Origin: Microbacterium elymi
GTDB taxonomy: Bacteria > Actinomycetota > Actinomycetes > Actinomycetales > Microbacteriaceae
Length of the DNA: 64,000 nucleotides
Assembly (NCBI RefSeq): GCF_021582895.2
Contig: NZ_CP091139.2
Location: 1,798,001-1,862,000 of the forward strand
Reading direction: 5' to 3'
Shown: positions 38,834 to 47,150 of the stretch, piece by piece
Layout of the letters: each line of letters begins with the position of its first letter
How positions within the stretch are numbered: position 1 is the stretch's first letter
Made by a program: the position numbers and the translations under genes
The notes under the pieces: model-generated
What the model saw: only the letters and a program-made list of their open reading frames with translations
What the model was told of the DNA's origin: nothing
The model's database searches: none

Positions 38834-39319
38834 ATGGAACGCGAACCCGGGCTGTATTGGAGCGTGAAGAAGAGCTTCCGCGCGTATGTGGAGCGTCTTC
38901 CCGATGGCGCGGCGGTGGAGGCTTACGGCGCGGTCGACTGCGGAGAGATTTTTCGGTTTACTCCCGAGATAGTTCCCGTACCGACCGCAGGCACCGACCC
39001 ACCTCAGCGGAAGTTTGTAGGGGAGGTGCGATTCGGTGGGCATCACGGCATGCTGTTGGTGCCGATAAAGCACCCCGCCATTGAGTTCGTCGGTACCGTG
39101 CTCGCGGTGACGATCGAGTATCCGTGGCTCGCTCCCAGTGCCATGCCCCGCGTTGAGATCGCACGCGGCGAGGCGACACCGATCGATGAAACGTCCGATT
39201 CATGGCGCGTCATCGATCTCCGGTTGACGGACGACGGCTCGGACCTTTTCGGTGGAACATACAAGCCGGGCGAGAGACTCGATGATATGGAGATTGTTGA
39301 TCCATCGCCGTCACCTTGA
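38834..39319 (+). CDS. HtaA-domain protein, cytoplasmic
   Basis: 161 residues. The start GLYWSVKKSFRAYVERLPDG and the following FRFTP strand match the HtaA domain, which binds heme in secreted proteins of corynebacteria. Unlike those, this one has no signal peptide, no Cys anchor and only one domain. GGAAGAGG stands 3-11 nt before ATG 38834, 17 bp behind the reductase, so it should be in the same transcript under site 4. A cytoplasmic heme donor, or a substrate-binding helper for the P450s, are both open. Domain call is by pattern, moderately sure. Confidence 0.68.
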   Translation: MEREPGLYWSVKKSFRAYVERLPDGAAVEAYGAVDCGEIFRFTPEIVPVPTAGTDPPQRKFVGEVRFGGHHGMLLVPIKHPAIEFVGTVLAVTIEYPWLAPSAMPRVEIARGEATPIDETSDSWRVIDLRLTDDGSDLFGGTYKPGERLDDMEIVDPSPSP

Positions 39320-39404
39320 TCCGTCCAACCCGCCGTTCAAACATGAAGCGCTCCCGGCAGATCCGGGCAAGCCGGGTGTCATTGGCGGCTGAACCCGGAG
39401 GGGA

Positions 39405-39830
39405 GATCGCGCGTCGTAGCCCAGGAACCGTTCGGACCTGTCATCCCCGACCTTTCTAGATGAACGAAGACGACGCCATCGGGGTCGCTAACGACTCGTT
39501 GGGCGGAACAGGCGGATCGGTCTGGACAGCGAATCCGAAAGCCGCTCGGCGCGTCGCCGGGCAACCTGGTCTACGTCTGAGTCAACGATCGTGCCGTCAT
39601 CCGCCTGGACCTTTGGCGCCCTTCGGCGGTATGAGGCAATCCGGTATGGGCGCGCTCCGCGGATTCCGCTCGTCCACTTCCGCGGGCCGGCATGGCATCG
39701 AGGGATCCGCGGTAGGAGGCGCCCGCAGCGAGGGGAGGATCTCGATGGTCGCAGCGCCTCGGCGACGCCGGGAGGATCGAGCGGGTACATCCCGTGGTTG
39801 ACGGCGATCTACCCGGTATCCTCGATATCG
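39405..39830 (+). pseudogene. Aldehyde dehydrogenase, degenerate C-terminal fragment
   Basis: Scattered over frames one reads VVAQEPFGPVIP, a stop, DDAIGVANDSLGGTGGSVWTA, ARRVAG, VNDRAVIRLDLW and APFGGMRQSGMG. All align in order with the last 110 residues of the complete aldehyde dehydrogenase at 40967, which is on the opposite strand. Stops and shifts lie outside GCAGC, so this is true decay. An older aldehyde dehydrogenase gene seems to have stood here and been replaced. Confidence 0.8.
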
Positions 39831-39857
39831 AGTAGCCGATGGCATCGCGGCGGAAAC

Positions 39858-40117
39858 TGAATCGCCCCGGGTTTAGTGGAAGATGAGTTCTCCCAGCGCC
39901 GGCTGGCTCTGGGAGTTGATGTCACGGTAGTACTCGTCCTGCTTTTCGATGGGTGTGAGGTATCCGATCGAAGAGTGCAACCTGTTCTCTTTGAACCAGT
40001 GCACCCAGGAGAACGTGGCGAGCTTGAGCTCGTCGGCGGTCCGGAACGGGCCGTCGATCATCATGCACTCGGGCTTGTAGAGCCCCACGACCGTTTCGGC
40101 GAGTGCGTTGATGCTCC
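39858..40117 (-). pseudogene. IS3 family transposase (OrfB), C-terminal fragment with one element end
   Basis: Reads SINALAETVVGLYKPEC, then TFSWVHWFKENRLHSSIGYL, PIEKQDEYY and a stop at 39873. This is the end of the IS3 integrase core after the last Asp, including the WxxxYNxxRxHSSIGY-like motif. TGAATCGCCCCGGG at 39858 is the element's terminal repeat, matching TGAAGCGCCCCGGG at 43055. The upstream part was lost where the IS110 remnant starts. Confidence 0.82.
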
Positions 40118-40125
40118 TATATCTG

Positions 40126-40575
40126 TCAAGCGGCCATCCGGAGGGGTGGTCGGGCTTCGCGGATAGGGCGCATCGCGGCCCAGAGTTGGCGTGCGAGAAG
40201 ATATTTGAGGCACCGGATGATCTCGGACTTCGTCTTGCCGCCGGTCACGTCGGTCCGTTCTCATCACCTCTAACGCGCCGATGCCGTGGCGCCGGACTGC
40301 GCCAGCAAGGCCCGCTCCGCATGATCCTTGCCTTCGATCCCGAAGGTGAGCTTCCCACCGAACGACTCGGCCCAGTCGATCAGCTGACCGTAGCCACCGG
40401 AATCCGCAGCGAACGACCGGCGGTCCAGGACCGCGCCGAGCTCGTCGACCGCGACCGCGACCGCGACGGAGACGTGGACGTGTTTGTGAGTGTCGACGCC
40501 AGACAGGGGGAGTGACGCTGGCCGGTCGGGTGGACGGGACTGTGATGGGACACTGATGGGACACTGATGGGACAC
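40126..40575 (-). pseudogene. IS110 family transposase, internal-deletion derivative
   Basis: The N-terminal part has GVDTHKHVHVSVAV (the DEDD catalytic Asp), DRRSFAADSGGYGQL, FGIEGKG and GIGALEVMRT. It then jumps to VTGGKTKSEIIRCLKYLLAR, the typical C-terminal end of the family, and stops. About 250 central residues, including the other catalytic acids and the Ser, are gone. A frame change lies near 40310. An 11-bp unit TGATGGGACAC is repeated three times at 40543-40575 just before it. Confidence 0.75.
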
Positions 40576-40737
40576 TGATGCGATCAGGCTCCTATGAGGT
40601 CACGCCCGCCTGGCCAGCACCACGAGGGTGATGCGCCTTCTGGCGGACGACAGATCAACAGCAAGGACACCCCAACCTCGAGGTCAGTCGTCAGCAAGAG
40701 TCAGGCCGCCAGAAGGCACCTGACACTCTCGCAGTCA
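40576..40737. other. Short IS scar with an inverted repeat
   Basis: No gene. CCTTCTGGCGG (40636-40646) and CCGCCAGAAGG (40706-40716) form an 11-bp inverted repeat about 60 bp apart, possibly the abutting ends of lost elements. Confidence 0.4.
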
Positions 40738-40912
40738 TACGCGTCGCCGACGGTCCCGATCGTCCTCGTCCGCGCGGAAACAGCGATGCACGTGATCCGG
40801 CGGTCGGAACGCCGCCCCATCAGCCTTCGTGGTGACGAACTGCTTGCCCCGGCGGATGCCGCACAGCCCGTGCTGACGCAAGAGTCGTTCGACCGCGCAC
40901 CGCTTTCAATGC
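40738..40912 (-). pseudogene. IS3-type OrfB, internal fragment
   Basis: One frame reads KRCAVERLLRQHGLCGIRRG, KQFVTTKADGAAFRPPDHV. This is the linker between the HTH_21 region and the DDE core in IS3 OrfB proteins of the IS2/ISL-type subgroup. Both ends are missing. It is a different element from the one at 43.1 kb, whose equivalent segment reads ERLMRTAGIQGIRRDKTRKT. Confidence 0.68.
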
Positions 40913-40966
40913 GGGAATCAGCCGTGTCCGCCGTCTCTCGGAGATGGCTTCGGCATGCGGGAACGG

Positions 40967-42460
40967 TCAGTGTGCCATCGCGGCGAGTGCCTCGGGGTCG
41001 ATCGTGCCGATGGAGCGGGTGTCCTGGAACGCCCGAATGCCCTCGATGCCCTGCTCGCGGCCGATGCCCGACTGCTTCATGCCGCCGAACGGTGCGCGCA
41101 GGTCGAGCCGCGTTGCTCCGTGATCGTTGACGAACACGTAGCCGCAGACGAGCTGGTTGCCGATGCGCTTCGCCGTCTCGGGGTCGGCCGTCCAGACGCT
41201 GCCGCAGAGTCCGCCCCAGGTGTCGTTGGCGACGCGGACGGCCTCCTCCTCGGTGTCGAACGGGATGATCGGGATGACCGGACCGAACTGCTCCTGCGTC
41301 ACGACCCGCAGTTCCGGGTCGGGGTCGACCACGATCGCCGGGCGCAGGAAGTTGCCGCCGGCGAGGTCACCGCCGGGCAGCTCGCCGAACTCCAGCACGG
41401 TCGCGCCGGAGTCCTTGGCCTCTTCGATGATCTCCGCGACGAACGCCTTCTGCACGGGCGAGTGCAGCGGCCCCATCGTGGTGCCCGCGTCGAGCCCGTA
41501 ACCGATGACTGCCTTCTCGAGCCGCGCCGACAGGCCGTCCACAACCTCCTGCATCCGGGAGCGATGCACATAGATGCGCTTGGCATTCATGCAGATCTGG
41601 CCCGTGGAGTCGAATATCGCCGCGTACAGCCGGTCGAGGTGCACGTCGTCGATGATCGCGTCTTCCGCGAAGATCGCCGCGTCGTTGCCGCCGAGCTCGA
41701 GCGTCACGCGGGTCAGCGACTTGGCGGCCATCTCCATGATCCGCTTGCCACCGTTGACGGACCCTGTGAAGCAGACCTTCGCGATGTCCGGGTTCTGGAT
41801 GAGCCCGCCCATGTTCTCGTCCTTGCCCGTGACGACGTTCAGCACACCCGCGGGCAGCTTCTCGGCCACCCGTTGCACGACCCGGGTCGTCGCCAGCGGC
41901 GCCGAGGGCGGCGGCTTCACGATCACGGTGTTCCCGGCCAGCAATGCGTGCGGAAGGGAGGCCGCGAGGATCGCGATCGGCCAGTTGAACGGGACGATGA
42001 TCGTCACCACCCCGAGCGGCTGGAACGTCACCTCGGTGCTGACCGGGATGCCGGGGACCACGGGCAGCGTCTTACCCGCGTCGACCTCGTCCGCGATCAT
42101 CAACGCGAGGTTCCACCGGATCTCGAACACCAGGGCGTCGACCCAGGACTCCATACGGATCTTGCCGTTCTCCTGCGACAGGATCGCCGCATCCGTGTCG
42201 CGCTCGTCCGCGATCCCGGCGATCGCGTCGGCCATCTGACGCGCGCGCTCGGCCGCGGAGAGCGACGACCATGCCGGATAGGCCGCCTTGGCCGCCGCGA
42301 CCGCGTCGGCGACGTCATCGGCCGAAGCGGAGGCCGCCTCACCCACGATCACGCCTGCCATAGCCGGATCGGCGACCTCCAGCGTCTCCGCCGTCTGCCG
42401 TTCCCGACCTCCAATGAACAGCCCCATACGAACCGCCGTGGGTATGATCTTCCCAGACAC
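40967..42460 (-). CDS. Aldehyde dehydrogenase (NAD(P)-dependent, aromatic-aldehyde-like)
   Basis: About 497 residues. Rossmann segment and oxyanion Asn in IIVPFNWPIAILAA, Lys in VIVKPPPSAP, FTGSVNGGKRIM, catalytic Glu in LELGGNDAA, catalytic Cys in STGQICMNAKR, and the C-terminal APFGGMKQSGIGRE. GTG 42460 is chosen because AAGGGAG lies 7 nt upstream; ATG 42481 is possible. Operator site 5 is then 81 bp upstream, the same spacing as for the first P450 (82 bp). It would complete the path alcohol-aldehyde-acid. It is separated from the other catabolic genes by 1.6 kb of transposon debris but keeps the regulon site. Confidence 0.93.
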   Translation of the reverse strand: MSGKIIPTAVRMGLFIGGRERQTAETLEVADPAMAGVIVGEAASASADDVADAVAAAKAAYPAWSSLSAAERARQMADAIAGIADERDTDAAILSQENGKIRMESWVDALVFEIRWNLALMIADEVDAGKTLPVVPGIPVSTEVTFQPLGVVTIIVPFNWPIAILAASLPHALLAGNTVIVKPPPSAPLATTRVVQRVAEKLPAGVLNVVTGKDENMGGLIQNPDIAKVCFTGSVNGGKRIMEMAAKSLTRVTLELGGNDAAIFAEDAIIDDVHLDRLYAAIFDSTGQICMNAKRIYVHRSRMQEVVDGLSARLEKAVIGYGLDAGTTMGPLHSPVQKAFVAEIIEEAKDSGATVLEFGELPGGDLAGGNFLRPAIVVDPDPELRVVTQEQFGPVIPIIPFDTEEEAVRVANDTWGGLCGSVWTADPETAKRIGNQLVCGYVFVNDHGATRLDLRAPFGGMKQSGIGREQGIEGIRAFQDTRSIGTIDPEALAAMAH

Positions 42461-42540
42461 TACTTGGCTCCCTTGCCTCATGCACCCGCCGCGATGATGC
42501 GGCTCTGACCATCATGATCGCTTCCAGGTCAGAGTGACCA

Positions 42541-42552
42541 CGTAGTTCTACG
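42541..42552 (-). promoter_or_regulatory. Regulon palindrome, site 5 (in front of the aldehyde dehydrogenase)
   Basis: CGTAGTTCTACG on the plus strand, flanked as CACGTAGTTCTACGCAT; perfect arms. Its edge is 81 bp from GTG 42460. The remaining 220 bp up to the next gene show nothing else. Confidence 0.72.
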
Positions 42553-42774
42553 CATTCTGCGTCTGGTGTCCAGAAGTCACTGCATTGCCGAAGTCGGTGG
42601 CGCGCAACGAGGACTGGCTCCACGGGCGCCCGTTCCTACGCATCATCGCTATGGGAGTCGCCGAGCCGCCGCATCCCACGCAGCAAGTTGGGTGCGTGAT
42701 TCTGTCGCGCGTCAGCCTATGTGGCAGGGGTAGTAGTTGCTGAGGCAGCGCCCTATCGAAAGGTCTGAGTCATC

Positions 42775-42999
42775 ATGAGTCGTCGCCCGACGATCCCCGC
42801 GGAGAAGAAGCTCCGCATCGTGTTATCCGTGCGGGAGGGTGAGATCTCGATCGCCGAAGCCGCGCGTCGTGAGAAGGTGTCCGAGCAAGCGATCGGGAAC
42901 TGGAAAGGGCAGTTCCTCGAGGGTGGGAAGGCCGGGATCGAGGCCGGCAATTCGCCCGGACACGGGCGACCGGCGCCGAAACGTCCTGGAGCTGACTGA
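42775..42999 (+). pseudogene. Transposase OrfA-like HTH protein, truncated
   Basis: 74 residues: RRPTIPAEKKLRIVLSVREG, then a clear helix-turn-helix ISIAEAARREKVSEQAIGNW and KGQFLEGGKAGIEAG. This is the OrfA of an IS2-type IS3 element. It ends early at 42999 and the expected OrfB does not follow; instead the end of another IS3 element begins at 43055. It could be the partner of the OrfB fragment at 40738. Confidence 0.72.
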
Positions 43000-43085
43000 G
43001 AACGGCCACGCGGTCCTTACTCATGCTGTCCAAGCCAGCGACCAAGCGGAACGACTGAAGCGCCCCGGGTTTTGTGGAGGCTCGG

Positions 43086-44060
43086 TTATCTGGGACCGGC
43101 TCCGATCGGAACCTGTTCTCCAACGTAGCTGACGGGCTCGTGGGATTCCCAGTGCGCGGCCTCGAACTCGGCGGGCGGGACGTGTCCGATTTCGCCTTGT
43201 AGACGCCGGTGGTTGTACCAGTCGATGTATTCGGCGACCGCGATCTCAACGTCGCGGACCGAGGCCCACCCGCCCTTCGGGCGCATCATCGGGTTGCGGA
43301 TGCACTCAGCCTTGAACAACGAGTTCAGCGCCTCGGCCATCGCGTTGTCGTAGCTGTCGCCGACCGTTCCGACGCTCGCGACGGCCTCTGCCTCGGCGAG
43401 GCGCTCGGTGTAGCGGATCGCACGGTATTGCACTCCGGCATCGCTGTGATGGATCAGCCCGGTGATGTCCTGCCCGGCTCTGCGGCGTTCCCAGAGGCCC
43501 ATGTCGAGCGCATCGAGGGCGAGATCGTTGCGCAGCGACGTGGACACCTGCCAGCCGACGACGCGGCGGGAGAACACGTCGAGAACGAATGCGGCGTAGG
43601 TCCACCCGGCGTGGGTGCGGATGTAGGTCAGGTCCGCGACCCAGAGCTGGTTCGGCGCGGTCGCGGTGAACGCGCGTTTGACGAGGTCGGCGGGCCGGTC
43701 GGTCTCCGCGCCTTCCCCGAAGGTGGTCTTGCGGGTCTTGTCGCGCCGGATGCCCTGGATTCCCGCGGTGCGCATCAGCCGCTCGACCGTGCAACGCGCG
43801 ACCTCGATGCCTTCTCGGTTGAGGGCGGCGTGGACCTTCCGGGCGCCGTAGACGCCGAGGTTGGCCTTGTGGACGATGCGGATGTCCTCGGTCAGTCCTG
43901 CATCCCTCACGGCCCGCACGGACGGCGGACGCGCCTTCGCGGCGTAGTAGGTGCTCGGGGCGATCTGCAGGCCACTGTCGCGCAGGACATGGCAGATCGG
44001 CTCGACCCCGAACCGGTCGCGGTGCCCGTCGATGTACTCGACGAGCACCGCGGTCGGCAC
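43086..44060 (-). CDS. IS3 family transposase OrfB (DDE integrase core)
   Basis: 324 residues. HTH_21 region (VLVEYIDGHRDRFGVEPICH), linker ERLMRTAGIQGIRRDKTRKT, then the rve core with first Asp in LWVADLTYIRTHAGW, second Asp in IHHSDAGVQYRAI, and Glu in GDSYDNAMAEALNSLFKAE. The C-terminal WYNHRRLQGEIGHVPPAEFE is typical of the IS51/IS407-like branch. No internal stop, so the protein could still be made, normally as a -1 frameshift fusion with OrfA. Confidence 0.92.
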   Translation of the reverse strand: MPTAVLVEYIDGHRDRFGVEPICHVLRDSGLQIAPSTYYAAKARPPSVRAVRDAGLTEDIRIVHKANLGVYGARKVHAALNREGIEVARCTVERLMRTAGIQGIRRDKTRKTTFGEGAETDRPADLVKRAFTATAPNQLWVADLTYIRTHAGWTYAAFVLDVFSRRVVGWQVSTSLRNDLALDALDMGLWERRRAGQDITGLIHHSDAGVQYRAIRYTERLAEAEAVASVGTVGDSYDNAMAEALNSLFKAECIRNPMMRPKGGWASVRDVEIAVAEYIDWYNHRRLQGEIGHVPPAEFEAAHWESHEPVSYVGEQVPIGAGPR

Positions 44061-44065
44061 TCCGG

Positions 44066-44273
44066 TTACTTCAGCTTGCGGTCGAGCTCCGCCGCGGCGA
44101 AAAACGCGACGCCGTCTTCAAGATCTCGTTCGCCCGCCGCAGCTCCCGGACCTCATCCTCGAGTTCCTTGATCCGCGCCGCCTCCACGGTCGTGACTCCC
44201 GGGGCCTGGCCTGCGTCGATCTCGGCCTGCTTGACCCAGCCGCGCAAGCGTCTCCGGGTTGATCCCGAGCTGA
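44066..44273 (-). pseudogene. IS3 family OrfA, 5' truncated
   Basis: Reads [55 protein letters not shown] and ends [10 protein letters not shown]. The leucine-zipper part is intact but the first 30 or so residues with most of the HTH are gone. Breaks near 44247 (GCGCAAGCG) and in TTTTT near 44105. Confidence 0.78.
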
Positions 44274-44289
44274 ATCTGCCTGACTTTCG

Positions 44290-46150
44290 TTCCGTTCTTC
44301 AAGTAAGGATCGAAAAGTCACCGAAGCAATCGATCCCAACGTTCTCGACCTGAACCCATACGAGCCGTTCCTCGACGCGCTCTGCTCGACTCGCGAGTAT
44401 CAGAAAGACGCGATCCGAGAAACGCTCAGATACTTGCTCGGGCAGCGATATGAGAGCCTCCGCGCGCTACTGCGCGAAAATCTGGACGCGAACCCCATGC
44501 TCAAGGACGTCTATGGCGGGGAAGCATCCGCAGAGCGAAAGCTCATCTTCCCTGACCAACTGTCCTGCAGCCTTGACCTGGCCACCGGCACCGGGAAGAG
44601 CCACGTGATGTATGGGATCGCCGCGCTAATGCTCGCGACCGGCGCGGTCGACCAAGTGCTGGTGCTCTGCCCCTCGCTCACAATCGAGGCGGGCCTCACG
44701 GAAAAGTTCAAGAGCCTCGCGGCGAGCGAAGCGCTGCGCGCCGCAATGCCCTCGGGTGCCGCTTATACGGCGCCCGCGGTCATCAACGGCACCGAGTCGA
44801 TAGTCCCGGGCACCGTGTGCATCGAGAACTATCACGCGACCTTCGCGTCGTCGCGAAGCTCGATCCGCCCGACCCTCGCAGGAAAAGGCGACCGAACGCT
44901 CATCCTCAACGATGAAGCGCACCATCTGTACTCCGCGAACGGCGACATGCGGAAGTGGGCGGAGTTCGTCAGCGACGCCGACCTCAACTTCCGTTACGTG
45001 GTTGGCGTTTCTGGCACCTGCTACGTCGACAATTCCTACTTCCCGGATGTCATCTACCGCTACTCGCTTCGCGCCGCGATCGACTCCGGCGTCGTCAAGA
45101 CGATCGACTACGTCGCGGAGGACTCAAGCGGCGCACGGGACGAGAAGCTCCAGAAGGTCTACGACAACCATCAGGGGAACAAGCAGTTCTACCGCAAGGT
45201 GATGCCTCTGACCTTGCTCGCGACGCGCGACATCGCCGCCGCGAAACGACTGGCGGTCGATGTTGCGAGTTTTTTGGCGTCGGCGGAAGGGCTTACCCAG
45301 GATCAGGCGGCCGCCAAGGTCTTGACCGTCACCTCTGATCCCGACCACAAGCGCAACGTGATCCAACTCGGATCTGTGGACCAAGCGGATAGCCCGGTCG
45401 AATGGGTAGTTTCAGTGAGCATGCTCACCGAAGGCTGGGACGTAAAGAACGTGTTCCAAGTCGTGCCGCACGAGGAGAGGGCGTTCTCAAGCAAGCTCTT
45501 GATTGCGCAGGTTCTGGGACGCGGACTTCGCGTGCCCGACTCTTACCGTGGTGAGCGTCCGGTACTCACGGTGTTCAATCACGATGCGTGGTCGTCAAGG
45601 ATTCGGCATCTCGTCGATGAAGTTCTCGAGATCGAGAACAGGCTTGTGTCACGGGTGGCAGACAAAGAAGTCGACTACAACTTCGATCTCGAGAACATCG
45701 ACTACAGCAAGACGCAGGAGTCCGAAGAGCACCAGGCGCCTGACGAGTACGATTTTTCGAAGGGGTTCGTCACCCTCGTTTCTCAGGTCTCGGAGCTCGA
45801 GCGCGAGACCACGTACAGCCGAGTGGTCAGCGGGAAGCAGCGAGAGAAGCGCACTCTCATCCGCTACAAGATGTTTTCCGTCGACGAGGTCGCGGAGCAC
45901 ATCCACTCCAAGTTCCGTGCGATCGACCTCGAGGAGTCGACCGACTATGCCAGCAAGTACTCGATCAATTGGCTTAGGGACCTAATACGTGAGTCGCTGA
46001 ATCGCGTCGGTGAGACAGCTGATCAGGTCAGTGAGGACAATCGGCAGCAGGCTCGCAGGCTGCGTTCGGAGTCGTGCACCGTACGGCGAGCCAAACCGTT
46101 CGGTATGTTTCCAAGCCGGACGAGGTCGTCAAGGTCTCCACGTCGCCAGA
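44290..46150 (+). pseudogene. Type III restriction enzyme R subunit / DEAD-box helicase, truncated at both ends
   Basis: Superfamily-2 helicase: DLNPYEPFLDALCSTREYQK, motif I DLATGTGKSHVMYGIAALML, motif II LNDEAHHLYS, motif III VVGVSGT, then SMLTEGWDVKNVFQVVP and QVLGRGLRVPD (motifs V and VI). The start is cut by the IS3 element. Two GCAGGC errors near 46041 and 46052 hide a continuation FGVVHRTASQTVRYVSKPDE, after which homology stops near 46150. The C-terminal nuclease part (200-300 residues) and the Mod methylase are absent. Not functional as a restriction enzyme. Confidence 0.82.
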
Positions 46151-46164
46151 GGCGTCGGGACAGC

Positions 46165-46675
46165 ATCAATGTGTCCGCGCTCAGGCGCGGCGACGCCACA
46201 GTGTTTGCCGATGAGGATTCTGGACGGCAGGAGCGACAGCCCGGCACTCCTGACCGGACACGGCCCGATCGACCTCGCCACGGCGAAACGCCTCGCCGCC
46301 TCCGCGTCGGGATGGGACCGCGTGCTGACCGATCCCTGCACGGGCGAGCCGCTGGCCGTGGACCGCTATCGACCGAGTGCCGCCCAGCAGCGATTCCTCG
46401 ATGCTCGCGACGAGCACTGCCGGTTTCCCGGATGCACCCAGCCCACGTGGCGATGCGACCTCGACCACACCGTCGACCATGCGCGCGGCGGCAAGACATG
46501 CGCCGGCAACCTCGCCCACTTCTGCCGGCGCCATCACATCCTCAAACACCACTCGCCGTGGCGGGTCGAGCAGCTGGGCCGCGGCCGCCTCAGGTGGACG
46601 AGGCCGACCGGCCGCGTCTACCTCGATCGCCCGACCTCGACGGTGCAGTTCGTTCCCGACCCTCCACCATTCTGA
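46165..46675 (+). pseudogene. DUF222/HNH endonuclease, C-terminal fragment
   Basis: SPALLTGHGPIDLATAKRLA, then DARDEHCRFPGCTQPTWRCD, LDHTVDHARGGKTCAGNLAH and FCRRHHILKH: the HNH core with zinc Cys pairs and the catalytic His. Actinobacterial DUF222-HNH proteins are 400-500 residues and usually multicopy; the N-terminal DUF222 domain is absent. It joins the helicase remnant without a gap, so one deletion probably removed the ends of both genes. Confidence 0.78.
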
Positions 46676-46759
46676 GCGCACGAAGGGCTCACGCCCGCGC
46701 CGGCTTTCCACCCATACTGAAGCAGTGCACGTTCGGACCCGGGCACGGCGGGAGCACAC

Positions 46760-47150
46760 ATGATCGTCGTCGGGCTGATCCTCGCGGTCCTCGCGGGCCT
46801 GATCCACGTGTACATCTTCTGTCTCGAATCGGTGGCGTGGACGAGCGCTCGCGCTCGCGCCGTCTTCGGGATGACGGCGGCACAGGCCGAGCAGACCCGG
46901 CAAGCTCGCGTTCAACCAGGGCTTCTACAACCTGTTCCTGGCGGTCGCGGCCTGTGCCGGGATCGTCGTCTGGGTGTTCGGAGCCCAGACCGTCGGCGTC
47001 ACTCTCGCCTTCACCGGCACGGCGATGATGCTCGCGGCATCCCTGGTCCTGTTCAGCTCCGCGCCCGACAAGCGATCCGCGGCGACCACTCAGGGTCTCG
47101 TGCCGCTCCTGGCGATCGTCGCGCTGATCGTGGGGCTCGCCGTCGCGTGA
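46760..47150 (+). CDS. DUF1304 family small membrane protein (frameshifted)
   Basis: 129 residues after taking out one A near 46902 (CGGCAAGCTCG). Four helices: VVGLILAVLAGLIHVYIFCL, FNQGFYNLFLAVAACAGIVV, a third with GTAMMLAASLVLFSSAP, and LVPLLAIVALIVGLAVA. The conserved HVYIF...ESVAW and NQGFYNLFLA segments define the family. Function unknown. It overlaps the convergent acyltransferase by 60 bp. Confidence 0.87.

Larger units (their letters stand above)
43055..44273. mobile_element. IS3 family insertion sequence, 5' truncated
   Basis: The left end TGAAGCGCCCCGGG is shared with the fragment at 39858. OrfB is complete and OrfA has lost its start. Beyond about 44273 the OrfA frame no longer resembles the family, and the interrupted restriction gene begins, so the right terminus is missing. 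Confidence 0.8.

Noticed and set aside
44290..46150. Active type III restriction-modification system
   Set aside because: Start and nuclease end are missing and there is no methylase gene within the window.
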